From Streptomyces fagopyri (lineage in GTDB: Bacteria; Actinomycetota; Actinomycetes; Streptomycetales; Streptomycetaceae): a DNA stretch of 64,000 nucleotides. Below, in pieces: positions 26,345 to 36,435 of the stretch. Position 1 is the first letter of the stretch. Each line of letters opens with the position of its first letter. Made by a program: the position numbers and the translations under genes. The stretch spans positions 1 through 64,000 of the forward strand of contig NZ_CP045643.1 in assembly GCF_009498275.1 (NCBI RefSeq), read 5' to 3'. Under the pieces are notes generated by a model. It worked only from the letters and a program-made list of their open reading frames with translations. It was not told the origin of the DNA and did not search any database.

Positions 26345-27720
26345 CCCACCAGCCTCCCGTCCACGACCCCGGGCCGGAAGAGCGCGAACGGGTGCCCTGC
26401 GACTCCCGGTCCCACGCAGCCGCAGCGACACAGGGACGGATCGTCGCCGGACGGTTCCGGGCTGATCAGTGAAACAGGAATCGTCAAGCGATCCTGACAC
26501 AGAGCGGCCAGTACGGACGGCGCTGCCTGCAGCTATCAGCTAATCGTAGATCCGTCGGGAGGGTATGTGACTGTACATGTTGCTCGAAGCGAGCCTCCGC
26601 GTCCGCGCACAATGCAGTAGGCATGTCTCATGGCTGCCCAAGAATCAAATGATGGAGGCTTATCAGCTGACCCTGGCATGTTCGTGCCATGCCTGAGGGG
26701 CCACCCTTTAGTAACCGCCAAGTTTCAACGGCGGCCGTCCAGAGCTCGCCAGGCTCACGTATGCGAAATTTTTGGAAACTCGGTGCACTAGTTGACTCGG
26801 AGGCTTGTGTGCATTCCCCGTACTGGCCTGGCAAACGCTCAGAACTCTGGTAATGCGATGCTCCTGCGGGCACATCAACTTTACACTTCAGTTGGCCTCA
26901 GCCCAGCCTTTTGTGCTCAGTCTGAAAAACCGTGGCGAGAGACCTTCGGTGGAGGGTTTCGCGCCGCCGCACGTGCCGCTCTGGCCAGTTCCTGTATCGG
27001 ATTGATAACTCGGCTGAATTCTCACCGATTCCTCCCTGCCGCGCGGATAGCGTAAGAAAAGTACGCTACTGAAGGCCAGTTGACTTGCCAGTCCCTCGTC
27101 AACTCGACCTTCTTCGGTAATCGCGTGGGGGTCCTCAAACACTTCTCGTATCGCCGTCTCTTCAAGCGTCAACTGGACAGCCACAACGACCGTGGTAGCC
27201 CTGTTACAGACCGGACGCTCATCACTGCAGTTCGCTTGAAGAGGCGAAGTCCAGTAACTCGCTTTGCTGATCTTCGCGATATGACGTAAACGATGCGCAT
27301 CAATGGTGATCCCGAATGTGTGCGCTTCGATGCCGCATCTCAGTCCCGCCAGCCTCGTCATGGCCGCAGCCAACTTTCCCTGGAGATCTGCTGATCGCGG
27401 GTGCGCCCCTACTGTGTGGGGAAAGCCGTGCAGATCAGTGCAGTTGCCTGCGCCGCCTGTAGGTGACCTCGTTCGACCGGCGCGCCATGTCTGCCGGGTC
27501 ATGATGCATGAAGGCTGTCAGAACGCGATCGAAGCCTGACTTTCAGGCATAGCACCGCGGGCGGGTAATGCCGTCCCGTGTCTCTACGCACATGCAGAAA
27601 GCTTCCCTGTCTAAGTTACTCGGAAGCTGATCAATGCGCCGCAGCATATGTCAGGTCTGACTAGCGGCGCCCACACACGGCACTCGGAAACAGAACGACC
27701 TTTCAAGCTTGTCTACTTGA
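26345..27720. other. Lower-GC stretch with no confident gene
   Basis: It is nearly 1.4 kb with clearly lower GC than its neighbours. The longest candidate is a minus-strand frame at 26888-27502 (204 residues; TIDAHRLRHIAKISKASYW, TLEETAIREVFEDPH), which has protein-like text but AT-richer codons and no family match I recognise. It might be a foreign gene or chance. Confidence 0.35.
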
Positions 27721-28404
27721 CTAGTAACCTTCTGCCCGGATCGAAGGCCAGAGGGCAGCGACCACTCGGTCGGAGTGGTTTGGTGGGGCGCTCCGACCGG
27801 TCAGCAGATAGTCGCCGAAGTAGCTACCGAAGCAGAGAACTACGGTGGCGTCAAGGTCAGCGTCCGCCCTCACTGCGCCTGCCTCCTGTAGATGCTGCAA
27901 CGTCTGCAACAGTTCTGCGCAGCGCGGATAAATGCCCTGCTCGCGGAACTGTTCAAAGAGCGCCGGCTCGCGCTCGGCATCACCCATGAAGTTGCCATGC
28001 AAAGCCATGGCGCGTTCATTGTGGTACCGAGGGTCAAGCCGTTCGACGGCTTTGGTGAAAGCCTCCACCGGCGCCATACCGTCCACGTCTAGGGGCGGGT
28101 AGGCGTCGCGCTGCTTCTGCAGCCCATAAGCCAGCGCATCGACGACGAGCTCGTACTTGTTCGGCCAGCGTCGATACAGAGTGGGACGTGTCACGCCGGC
28201 GTCCGCCACCACGTCACCAAGCGTCATCCGTGAGTAGCCATCGGTGGCCAGGCGTTTGCGGGTGGCTTGGAGAATCGCTTCTTCGATCGCAGGATCTCGC
28301 GGCCTGCCTCCAGTGCGCTGAGGGCGCCGCGCCAACGCGTTGGGCACTGCTTCTGGTGTGTCCTGGCCATGCGACCCGGCTACCGATCGGCCCTTGCTGC
28401 TCAC
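27721..28404 (-). CDS. TetR-family transcriptional regulator
   Basis: It encodes 227 residues from a GTG at 28404 with AAGGAG upstream. The DNA-binding domain is at about residues 35-85: AILQATRKRLATDGYSRMTL, then DVVADAGVTRPTLYRRWPNK, the recognition helix ending YRRW typical of the family. The C-terminal ligand domain is helical. Its upstream region (28438-28454) has three TTAC direct repeats that could be part of the operator. Candidate targets are the nearby FMN-reductase, cupin and MFS genes, all on the other strand. Confidence 0.88.
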   Translation of the reverse strand: MSSKGRSVAGSHGQDTPEAVPNALARRPQRTGGRPRDPAIEEAILQATRKRLATDGYSRMTLGDVVADAGVTRPTLYRRWPNKYELVVDALAYGLQKQRDAYPPLDVDGMAPVEAFTKAVERLDPRYHNERAMALHGNFMGDAEREPALFEQFREQGIYPRCAELLQTLQHLQEAGAVRADADLDATVVLCFGSYFGDYLLTGRSAPPNHSDRVVAALWPSIRAEGY

Positions 28405-28559
28405 GACGCGTCTCTCCTTGTTGGCGTACCCACAAGCCTTACATTACTTACTTCAGCTTGGCGGAGTGAGTCTTCGCGAAGCCTCTGATGAGTTGGTGGG
28501 CAGGGCTGCACGCGTGGTGTAAGACATGCGGACGGGAGCGGGCTTCCCCCCCTCCGGGG

Positions 28560-28723
28560 GTGCCGGTGCCGGCAGATGGCAGGGGATGGGGAGCGCCGAA
28601 GTGTTCGAGCGGGAGTTCAAGTCGTCGGAGGTTGCCCGGCGGCGGGTGGGCGTGAAGTCCGCTCATCGTTGGCGTCAGTTGTGGCGGGACGGCGGTCGTG
28701 AGGATCGAGGGCGGCCACGCTGA
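28560..28723 (+). mobile_element. Fragment of an IS630-type transposase N-terminus
   Basis: The plus frame AEVFEREFKSSEVARRRVGV then SAHRWRQLWRDGGRE matches the helix-turn-helix that starts winged-helix IS630-type transposases. It ends at a stop 10 codons later with no DDE domain. It is a short relic. Confidence 0.55.
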
Positions 28724-29366
28724 TCGGCAGGAAGTTGTGCGTCTCCTCCAGTTCTCCGATACCGCGGGGCTGAGCACCGGTTCGGCTCCGGCCTGTAGGT
28801 CTCCGCACGGCGGTTCGCCGAGTGTGACGAGCGGGTCGTTGATTGCGTGAAGGAGGCGATCGGGCGGAGTCCAAAGGGCTCGGGTGGCTTGCAGGGGCTA
28901 CATCACCTTCGAGGGCGAAGCGAGGTTTACCCGAAACCTGTCCCGCGGACCAACCTGGAGCCGGCATGGGGGCGTTCAGGCGGTGACCGTTGGCGCGCGC
29001 CACGCGGATACCTGTCGCTGGCAGGATCGAGCGCGCTGGGGCAGGCTCGCAGGGCAATTTAATTACAGCTATTGACTGTAACGAAACTCTGTTGCACGAT
29101 TGACTCGTCAGGCAGCGCCTCAGCGCTGAGCGCGCCCGTCTTCGGCACCAGTACCCGATCAGAGCGAGGCGACTCGACGCTGGTGCATACCCCCCAGGGG
29201 AACCGCACGAACACCACGAACCTTGGATGAGTGACTGCTGCTAGGTACGCGAGGCAGACGCTGAAGCCACACCGTCGTCGGCGTCAGCTCACGGCCGACT
29301 CCCGGCCCAAGTCGTCGGCTACCCGATGCACTCACTTATCCCTGAGCAACCTGAGGATCCAGCTCG
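28724..29366. other. Intergenic region upstream of the FMN-reductase gene
   Basis: No gene is supported. It contains the inverted repeat at 29063-29081 overlapped by a TTGACT hexamer (29073-29078); 17 bases on is CACGAT, a weak -10. Confidence 0.4.
29063..29081. promoter_or_regulatory. Palindromic candidate operator
   Basis: TTACAG, 7 bases and CTGTAA form a perfect inverted repeat overlapping a TTGACT -35-like element. The position suggests a repressor site for a transcript reading toward 29367. TTAC elements also occur in front of the TetR gene, but the match is short. Confidence 0.45.
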
Positions 29367-29942
29367 ATGTCTAACCCGACTTTCCTTGCCATTTCGGGCA
29401 GCCTGCGCCGCACCTCCCACAACACTGGCCTGTTGCGTGCTGTGCAGAACCTGGCTCCGGACGGCGTCACCATCGACCTGTACGAGGAGCTTGGTGCGCT
29501 CCCGTTCTTTGATCAGGATCTCGAGAACGGTCCCGAACCCGCCCCCGTCGCGGACCTCCGTCGACGCGTGCGAGAGGCCGACGGTGTCATTATCGCGACC
29601 CCCGAATACAACTCAGCCATCCCAGGCGTTCTGGTGAATGCCCTCGACTGGTTGTCACGGCCTGCTGACCCGCCCGTCCTGGGTGTCAAGCCTGCTGCCA
29701 TTCTCGGTGCGTCCCCTTCCCAGTTCGGCACTGCCCGCGGTCAACTGATCCTCCGTCAGATCCTGCACCGCATGCAGGTCCCGGTCGTGGCCCACCCGGA
29801 AGTCACCGTCTTCCAATCCCACCGGCGCTTTGACAGCAACGGTGGCTTCATCGGTGACGACGTGACCAAGAGCCTGCTGCGCGCATTGCTCGCCGAGCTC
29901 GTCACTCTGGCTGAGCGCGCACGCCCGGCTTGCGTTGCCTGA
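29367..29942 (+). CDS. NADPH-dependent FMN reductase (flavodoxin-like quinone/azo reductase)
   Basis: It encodes 191 residues. The flavodoxin-like fold starts FLAISGSLRRTSHNTGLLRA, binding the FMN phosphate; PEYNSAIPGVLVNALDWLSR is the signature of this family, contacting the isoalloxazine. It reduces quinones, chromate or azo compounds with NAD(P)H in the cytoplasm. The ribosome site is GAGG, 10 bases ahead. With the TetR, cupin and MFS genes it makes a plausible stress/efflux island. Confidence 0.9.
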   Translation: MSNPTFLAISGSLRRTSHNTGLLRAVQNLAPDGVTIDLYEELGALPFFDQDLENGPEPAPVADLRRRVREADGVIIATPEYNSAIPGVLVNALDWLSRPADPPVLGVKPAAILGASPSQFGTARGQLILRQILHRMQVPVVAHPEVTVFQSHRRFDSNGGFIGDDVTKSLLRALLAELVTLAERARPACVA

Positions 29943-30715
29943 CTCGATCGCCGTCCGAGCGTCATCTCGGGATAGAAACCCTGGCATAAGGCAATAATGT
30001 TGCTCGCGCATACCTAGATGAAGAATCCGTAGCTGACCTCACGATTCGGTTCCCGCGGACTATTCGTTGACCGCGCAGGTACCGTGAACCACGCTGGGCG
30101 GAATTCCATTGCAGTCGGCAACCTGGTGTCGAGTACTGCTCGCAGACCTGTTCAAGCGTAGGTACTAGAGTAACCAAGGCGTCAGGTCGAAAATACTCTG
30201 CTGGGAAACTGACCCAGAGAGCGGTGCGCAACTCAGCGGCATCGCATGCTGGCAACCGAGAAAAGACAGCCGCGTCAGGCAATTCCAGAAAGTAGCCATG
30301 CGCTGTACGCGTGGCTACTGCTTCCAGTTTGTCATACCGTCGGGGCTGCTTGCATCAAATCGAATGCGGCCGAGTCGAACCGAACCCCGGACTAAACGGA
30401 CCGGATCACGATTCTCGACTCCGCACCATTTCTTGCGTTTCTTGAGCAGAACTTCAAGGCCACCGATTATTTTCACCGTGGTCTCGTCAGCCTTGTCCTC
30501 CTGCCCTCCTCTGGTCATCATGACTGCTCTGGAGTGTCGCAAGAGGATGGCCGGTTCGTGTTGACGGTTTCTCTTTGCCTTGCGACTCCGATGGAGTGGA
30601 TCGAAAATACTCCTTGAGCTGCCTGGGGCCAGTAGGCAAATAGTAACCTCGAAGTCGGATGTTTGCGCCCATCACTAAGATTTTTCAGCTACACAAGACA
30701 TAGGGAGTCGAAAAG
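29943..30715. other. Lower-GC region without a confident gene
   Basis: It is about 770 bases. The reading frames on either strand are short, poorly biased and unrecognised. The end provides the promoter and GGGAG ribosome site of the cupin gene. Confidence 0.4.
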
Positions 30716-31228
30716 ATGAACCTAAGCCCCATTCCCCCTCTCACCGTCGTGGCTACAGGGGAGGGTGAGCATGTGCGCATTCCTGGTTTCGGAGCTACTT
30801 TCAAAATTCCGAGCAATCGAACGTACCAGGCCGTGTCCATTGTTGAGCACCCGTTTGAAGTGGGTACCATCAGCGCGCCCCACATGCACAGCCGTGAGGA
30901 CGAGTATTCCATCGTCATAGACGGCGAAATCGGATTTCGCTCCGATGAGTCTGAAACGGTTCTCGGCCCGGGTGGCTATATCGTAAAGCCGCGCGGCCAG
31001 ATGCATGCCATGTGGAATGCCGGCAATGTTGCCGGACGGATCATTGAGATCATCATCCCCGGTGGCTTCGAATATTACTTCCGCGACCTTGGTGAGTTGA
31101 TGGCCGCAAGCGTGACCGATCGGCCTGCGTTCACCGAACTCGCTGCGAAGTACGGCCTCACCTACGGGCACCCAGAATGGTTGGATGACGTCATCCAGCG
31201 TTACGGCCTCACTCCACCATCACATTGA
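30716..31228 (+). CDS. Cupin-domain protein
   Basis: It encodes 170 residues. The cupin motif 1 is HMHSREDEYSIVIDGEIGF (two His and a Glu for metal binding) and motif 2 is PRGQMHAMWNAG (the final His). The single-domain beta barrel suggests a small metal-dependent dioxygenase, isomerase or regulatory protein acting in the cytoplasm. Lower GC than the chromosomal average suggests acquisition. It is followed by an MFS gene on the same strand. Confidence 0.85.
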   Translation: MNLSPIPPLTVVATGEGEHVRIPGFGATFKIPSNRTYQAVSIVEHPFEVGTISAPHMHSREDEYSIVIDGEIGFRSDESETVLGPGGYIVKPRGQMHAMWNAGNVAGRIIEIIIPGGFEYYFRDLGELMAASVTDRPAFTELAAKYGLTYGHPEWLDDVIQRYGLTPPSH

Positions 31229-31539
31229 TGCCAGGACCGCATTCAGAGCCGGGACCTAGGCATGCGTAGTGGCCCTAGCCTGCTGCTCTTGGATTCCAGT
31301 GCCGGGTTCCGATCAAGCCTGAAAAGAGCGACCTCACGACCTGCGTAATCCCTCTTCGAGGCTTACATGAAAGACGGATTTACGTCGGTCGCCGCTCTGA
31401 ATGAGCGGACCACGCTTGCTTTACACTCGGACACATGAGAATCCACGCTACACACCTCAGTGCAGCCCTGTTGGTAGGTGTGGCGGAGTATTCACTTCCA
31501 CCTTTTAAATGTCTCGCCGAGTGCCCAGAGGTGCGCTTT

Positions 31540-33228
31540 ATGACCACCGCGTCGAACTCGTCGCCGCGTTCCGAATCGCCGACGTCCATTACCCCACGGT
31601 CCAAAACCGCACGATCCAGGAAGCCAGAAGACGGGGCACTGCGCCGTCGGCAGACGCTGAGTGTGGTGGCCGCCTGTGTCGCCATCTTCTGCGCCTACGT
31701 GCCGCTGACCGCGGTGGCGGTGGCGCTGCCGTCCATCCAGGCGGATCTCGGCGTGTCGACCAGCGAACTGACCTGGGTGCTCGACGCGTTGGTCCTGACC
31801 ATGGCCGCCTTCATCCTGCTGTCTGGAACGCTGGGCGAACGGCACGGACACAAAAGGGTTCTAATCGGAGGCCTCTCGCTCATCTGCGGCGGCTCCCTGC
31901 TGGGCCTGTGCGCCGGTTCGTCGGTGGTCCTGCTGTGGACGGCCCAGGCCGTCCTCGGGCTGGCCGCGGCCTCTCTCCTCGCGTCATCCCTCGCCGTGGT
32001 GTCCCATGCTGTTCCGGACCCTCATCGACGTGCGAAGGCGATCGCCGCGTGGGCCTCGTCGCTGGCGTCCGGCCTCGTCGTCGGACCATGGCTGAGCACC
32101 GCAGTCATCGACGCGATGGGTGCACGATGGACATGGATCTACGCCGGGGTCGCGCCCTTCGCCCTCATCGGCCTGCTGATCGCCGGTATCGGCGTCGAGG
32201 AGACGCCGCGGCGCACAAGCCGTGCCCTCGACGCGCCGGGGCAGGTCACGGCCGCCCTAGGGATCGCTCTCCTCGTGTTCGCTGTGATTGAGGGACCGGG
32301 CAGCGGATGGAACTCGCCACGAGTGGTGGGCGGTTTCGTGCTCAGCGCCGCCACTCTGGCCGGATTCGTGTGGCGAGAGAGTCGCACGGCCTCGCCCATG
32401 CTCGACCTGCGACTGTTCCGTAGCCGGCACTTCGTGGCTGCCTGCATCGTGGCCGTGTTGGTGATGTTCGGCCTGGTGGGAACACTCTTTCTGCTGAGCC
32501 TCTTCTTCGGCGGCCTCCAGCAGGAACCGGTGGGTGCCGTCGCCCTGCGGTTCCTGCTGGTCACCGGGCCCATCGTGATCACCGGCCCGGTGGCCGCCCG
32601 CACGGCCCAGCGTCTGCACCCGCGCGTGCCGCTGATAGTCGGGCTCGTGCTGGGGGGTGCCGGCATGCTCAGCCTGATCGGGCTGTCCCCACACAGCATC
32701 CTCGGCGACGTCTGGTGGCGGCTCGTCGCGATCGGCGCGGGTGTCGGTCTCGTCCTTGCCTCGATGACCGCGATCGCAGTCAGTGCGGTCCCCACACCCC
32801 TCGTGGGCGTGGCCGGCGCCGCGACCAACACCCTGCGACAGACCGGCGGCGCGCTCGGTCCGGCCGTGCTGAGCGCCGTGGTCACCAGCCGGGTCCACAC
32901 CCAGCTGCCTCACGAACTCGCTGCACGTCAGGTGAACCCAGAAACCGCGGACCGAGCGCAGTCCCTGCTGAACCGAGGCGGCCTGCGGGCCCTGGGGGAA
33001 CTGCCTCCCGAACCGCAGACTCGCGCCGTTGTCACTGCGGCGGGCCGAGCCTTCACCGACGGCATCCACCTGGCCATGGCGTTGAGCGGGGGGACCCTCC
33101 TCGCCGCCGCTCTACTCGCGGTGGTCGCCCTGCGGCCAGACCCGGCCGCAGCGTCGCGACGGGTCTCAGGACGCATTCCCTCCCAGAACCCCCCTTCCTC
33201 GGACCGGAGCACCAGCTCCCGGCAGTGA
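31540..33228 (+). CDS. DHA2-family MFS efflux transporter
   Basis: It encodes 562 residues from the ATG at 31540; the same frame is open from 31435, but the upstream text is not family-like. It has about 14 hydrophobic segments. TM1 is followed by PSIQADLGVSTSELTWVLDA, and motif A has the variant GTLGERHGHKR. In TM5 motif C reads GLVVGPWLS. It should be a proton-driven exporter of small lipophilic compounds. The upstream TetR may regulate it. Codon use is closer to normal Streptomyces than the genes before it. Confidence 0.88.
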   Translation: MTTASNSSPRSESPTSITPRSKTARSRKPEDGALRRRQTLSVVAACVAIFCAYVPLTAVAVALPSIQADLGVSTSELTWVLDALVLTMAAFILLSGTLGERHGHKRVLIGGLSLICGGSLLGLCAGSSVVLLWTAQAVLGLAAASLLASSLAVVSHAVPDPHRRAKAIAAWASSLASGLVVGPWLSTAVIDAMGARWTWIYAGVAPFALIGLLIAGIGVEETPRRTSRALDAPGQVTAALGIALLVFAVIEGPGSGWNSPRVVGGFVLSAATLAGFVWRESRTASPMLDLRLFRSRHFVAACIVAVLVMFGLVGTLFLLSLFFGGLQQEPVGAVALRFLLVTGPIVITGPVAARTAQRLHPRVPLIVGLVLGGAGMLSLIGLSPHSILGDVWWRLVAIGAGVGLVLASMTAIAVSAVPTPLVGVAGAATNTLRQTGGALGPAVLSAVVTSRVHTQLPHELAARQVNPETADRAQSLLNRGGLRALGELPPEPQTRAVVTAAGRAFTDGIHLAMALSGGTLLAAALLAVVALRPDPAAASRRVSGRIPSQNPPSSDRSTSSRQ

Positions 33229-33461
33229 AGGTCGACCAGGTAATTGCGGTCACGTACCACCGACGGCTTCCTGAGGACCCCGGCCGCGAGCATCAACGAG
33301 GACACTCTGCCGACACCCCACAAGGACGGGCAAGCCAAACCAGTCGGCGAAATGACCAGTCGATGATGAGGTAAGCACCTCGTAGCGGCTCACCACCAGT
33401 GGCAAGGGTCACGTCCGCGGGAGTGGTGTAGCGACGGCCACTCGGTGATCTCGTTTTGAGG
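33229..33461. other. Intergenic stretch before the IS nest
   Basis: I see no supported gene here. The left end of the IS remnant cluster begins at 33462. Confidence 0.35.
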
Positions 33462-33895
33462 CTATGCGGTGAGCTCGGTGGGCAGGGCGGTGTCGTCGGT
33501 TCCTGACTCGATCGGGTGGAGGAGGGTCTTGGCGAGGAGTTCGCGGCCCATGTAGCGGCGGGCCTCGGTCCATTCGTCGTTCTGCTCGGCCAGGACCGCT
33601 CCGACGAGGCGGATCAGGGCGGTGCGGAAGATGCCGACCATGTCGGTGCGTCGGCGGATTTCTTTGTTCAGCCGTACCTGCGGATTGTTCGACCCGATCT
33701 GCCGCCAGATCTCACGCGGGAACGCGGTGAAGGCCAGCAGATCGTGCTGGGCGGTGTCCAAATGGGCTACGGCCTTGGGGAACTTGGCTTACAGCGCTTC
33801 CAGGACATGCCTCATCTGGGCTTGAACGGCGTCGGTGTCGGGCTGTTCGAAGATGGTCCGAAGCAAGGTGGCCACCTGTCCGCGTACTTGTCTGA
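33462..33895 (-). mobile_element. IS256-family transposase, C-terminal remnant with an in-frame stop
   Basis: The minus-strand text LLRTIFEQPDTDAVQAQMRH, an in-frame TAA at 33789-33791, then [20 protein letters not shown] and [15 protein letters not shown] is the end of an IS256-type (mutator) transposase. The upstream part is cut off by the ISL3 element at 33896. The gene cannot be active. Confidence 0.8.
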
Positions 33896-33949
33896 GTGGC
33901 CCTGGCAAGATTTTCGTGAAGCGGGGCTGTGCCACCGTGCGCCGGTGAC
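33896..33949 (+). repeat. Left inverted repeat of the ISL3-type element
   Basis: 54 bases beginning gtggccctggcaagattttc are the exact reverse complement of 34643-34696. Confidence 0.9.
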
Positions 33950-34642
33950 ACCCCGCGTACGAATTATGTCGCCGCATTGTGGCCAAGTACGCACGCGCCG
34001 CCTGTTGGCAGGAGTGCGTACGGCGCACTCCGCCCCGCCGGTCCACGAGCCTCGACCCGTATCTGGAGTATCTGAGGCAGCGATGGGAGGAAGGCGAGCA
34101 CACCGCGACTGTGCTGCACCAGGAGATTGCCGCCAAGGGCTACGGCGGCCACTACCAGCGGGTCAAGATGGCCATCGCGCCGCTACGCCGCGGTCTTCCG
34201 ATCGACACGCCGCGCGAGCGGCCACCATCGCCCCGCCAGGTCGCCCGATGGATCACCACCACACCGCCGAAGCGCGGCCTGCACCCCACCGAGGCACTCC
34301 GTCGGCTGCTTGAACACTGCCCGGAGCTCGACCAAACCCACGCTCTGGCAAGGCAGTTCGCGGCCATGCTCGATGCCCTCGACGCCTCCGCTCCCGGCCT
34401 GGCTCGACCAACTCGCGGCCTCTGGCCTCTCTGCCTTGGCGAGCCTGGCCAACGCCATCCGCGAAGACCAGCTGGCGGTCGTACAGGGGATCACCACCCC
34501 GTTCAACTCCGGCGTCAACGAAGGCCGCATCACGGACCTGAAGCTCCAGAAACGGATCATGGCCAGCCGCGCCGGCGTTCCGCTCCTGCGCCACCGCGTC
34601 GTCCTCATCGCACACCGCCGACGCCACTATCCGTGACGGAGC

Positions 34643-34696
34643 GTCACCGGCGCACGGTGGCACAGCCCCGCTTCACGAAAATCTTGCCAGGGCCAC
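34643..34696 (-). repeat. Right inverted repeat of the ISL3-type element
   Basis: It is the reverse complement of 33896-33949 with no mismatch. Confidence 0.9.
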
Positions 34697-34699
34697 GTT

Positions 34700-34917
34700 C
34701 ACGTGTACGCCGACACCGCGCCTACCGCATCGGCCAGGACAAGCCTGTCCAGGTCCACAAACTCCTCGCAGAGGAAACCGTGGAGGACAAGGTCGCACAG
34801 CTCCTCGCAGCCAAGCGCACTCTCGCCGACAACGTCGCCGGCTCCGGAGAGGCCGCCCTGACCGAACTGTCCGACGCCGAGCTCGCCGAACTCGTCGCCT
34901 TGGGGAGGCAGACATGA
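34700..34917 (+). pseudogene. C-terminal end of an SNF2-family helicase
   Basis: The frame reads HRAYRIGQDKPVQVHKLL, then EDKVAQLLAAKRTLADN and ELSDAELAELVALG, the motif VI region and tail of SNF2/Rad54-like ATPases. Everything before motif VI has been removed at the ISL3 border. The stop overlaps the next start (ATGA at 34914). Confidence 0.8.
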
Positions 34918-35225
34918 GCCCTTCCATTACCGGCCAGCGCCGCGCGCCCGCCTGCGGCAAGCGCGCCTTCGCCGCCACTTGGTGGGGCCAGGCATGGGGG
35001 ACAGCCCTGGAGGACTCCACCCTGGACTCGGGGCGCCTGTCCCGCGGACGCACCCGCGCCCGCAAAGGCATGGTTGGCTCCGTCACCATCGCCCCCGGCC
35101 AGGTCAAAGCCGCCGTCCAGGGCAGCAGTCCCCTCCCCTACCGCTCCGTCATCCACTTGCCCGTCCTCACCGACGCCCACTGGGACACGCTCCTCGACAC
35201 CATCGCCGCACGCGCCGGGCCCCTT
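34914..35225 (+). pseudogene. N-terminal part of a SWIM zinc-finger protein
   Basis: From the ATG at 34914 the frame reads FAATWWGQAWGTALEDSTLD, SRGRTRARKGMVGSVTIAPG and VQGSSPLPYRSVIH, matching the start of SWIM-domain proteins that follow SNF2 genes in Streptomyces. The similarity ends near 35225 and the CxCx zinc motif is never reached. The next 150 bases (LPLDGATNIAATLRYNARNA in another frame) look like the tail of something else, possibly a transposase. Confidence 0.75.
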
Positions 35226-35382
35226 CAGAACCCTGCCACTGGACGGCGCGACCAACATCGCCGCAACTCTGCGATACAACGCCCGCAACGCAGTCCGCCC
35301 GCTCCCCCTGCCCGGCCTCAAATATTCACGAAACGGACGCCCGTCGACTACACCGAAGCCCTGGGCGGAGAAGCGAGACCGG

Positions 35383-36435
35383 TCAGCGAGACCGATTCAC
35401 CATCAGATCACAAATTGCTTCCAGATCGTCGATGTCCTCTCGCTCCACGTCAGCTCGCACGCGGAGCTCCTTGAGCCATCGCATGGCGGCGTCCAGATAT
35501 GCGCCTGCCACTCGGTTCGTCCATTGTCTGCCACCTGCCTCTTCGATCAATGCTGCCAGCTTTTCGCCCTCTTCACGCAGGTCCTCGCCCGGGGGAAGGG
35601 CATACCGATCTGCGAGTTCCTTCGCGGCCGGAGTACCCGACGCCAGTGCGGCGACGACCGGCATGGACATCTTGCGGCGATTAAGGTCCATGAAGACCGG
35701 CTTTCCAGTGAGATTACTGTCGCCCCAGATTCCGAGGAGGTCGTCCTCCAGTTGGTATAACATGCCGAGGTCGTGACCGAAGGAGGCGAACCTCCTGATG
35801 TCGGTGTCGTCGGCGTGGCCGAACAACGCACCCAGCCGACAGGCGCAGGAGAACAGGGATGCTGTCTTGCCCGAGATCATTTCCGCACATTCTGCTATCT
35901 CCACATGTCGCCTTTCTTCGAAAAGGAGATCGAGACTCTCGCCTATCGCCAACTGGACGAGTGTTTCGAACAAACTGACCGACGCCGCTCGGGCGATTTC
36001 AGGAGGTCCGTCAGATCCGGAAAATGCTTCAAAGGCGAGGAATATCAAACCGTCGGCTGCGCCTGTTACGGGTCCGCGGCCGAAAACTCGCCACGCCGTA
36101 GGGCGATGCCGTCGGATATCGTCGGAATCAAGAACGTCGTCGTAGAGCAGCGATAGGGCGTGCACCATTTCGACAGCTGCCGCTGCCGGCAGAGCCCGGC
36201 GGGGGTCGCTGCCCGCAGCGCGTGCACAGAGCAGCGCTAGCGCCGCTCTTATGTGCTTGCCGCCATGGCGCGGGTTCGCCGTGTAGTCGTCGGACCAACC
36301 AAACTGATAGGCCGTGATCCGGCTCGCAGTTCCACCCAATGCCTCGATCCACCGGCGCAATTCGGGAGCACATGTTTCGATTGTCCAGCCGAGAACTCTG
36401 TCGCCTCTTGTCATCGTCAACTTGACCAGCCTCAT
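35383..36435 (-). CDS. Polyprenyl (geranylgeranyl-type) diphosphate synthase
   Basis: It encodes 350 residues; the second Met (residue 8) is an equally likely start. The first Asp-rich motif is LYDDVLDSDDIRRHRP and the second LEDDLLGIWGD, separated by the usual distance, with the GK...R-type first helix GGKHIRAALALLC. It should condense IPP with an allylic diphosphate to a C15-C20 chain. In the second motif the usual DDxxD is DDLLGIWGD, common in actinobacterial members. The gene is AT-richer than the chromosome and forms a pair with the flavoprotein gene upstream. Confidence 0.88.
   Translation of the reverse strand: MRLVKLTMTRGDRVLGWTIETCAPELRRWIEALGGTASRITAYQFGWSDDYTANPRHGGKHIRAALALLCARAAGSDPRRALPAAAAVEMVHALSLLYDDVLDSDDIRRHRPTAWRVFGRGPVTGAADGLIFLAFEAFSGSDGPPEIARAASVSLFETLVQLAIGESLDLLFEERRHVEIAECAEMISGKTASLFSCACRLGALFGHADDTDIRRFASFGHDLGMLYQLEDDLLGIWGDSNLTGKPVFMDLNRRKMSMPVVAALASGTPAAKELADRYALPPGEDLREEGEKLAALIEEAGGRQWTNRVAGAYLDAAMRWLKELRVRADVEREDIDDLEAICDLMVNRSR

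Larger units (their letters stand above)
33896..34696 (+). mobile_element. Internally deleted ISL3-family insertion sequence
   Basis: This 801-bp element is bounded by 54-bp perfect inverted repeats. Between them is the C-terminal half of an ISL3-type transposase: YARAACWQECVRRTPP, then YLEYLRQRWEEGEHTATVLH and, after a frameshift near 34390, LPAWLDQLAASGLSALASLA and NSGVNEGRITDLKLQKRIMA. The N-terminal zinc-finger and first catalytic part are absent, so it can move only if a full-length relative supplies transposase. It lies between an IS256 remnant and a cut-off SNF2 gene. Confidence 0.85.

Noticed and set aside
26888..27502. A 204-codon minus-strand frame as a confident gene
   Set aside because: The text is protein-like in parts, but no family, ribosome site or codon bias supports it; it is mentioned only as a possibility in the low-GC stretch.
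31410..31540. lac-like promoter string (gctttacactcgg) before the MFS gene
   Set aside because: Only a chance partial match to the E. coli lac -35 region; spacing and -10 do not fit.
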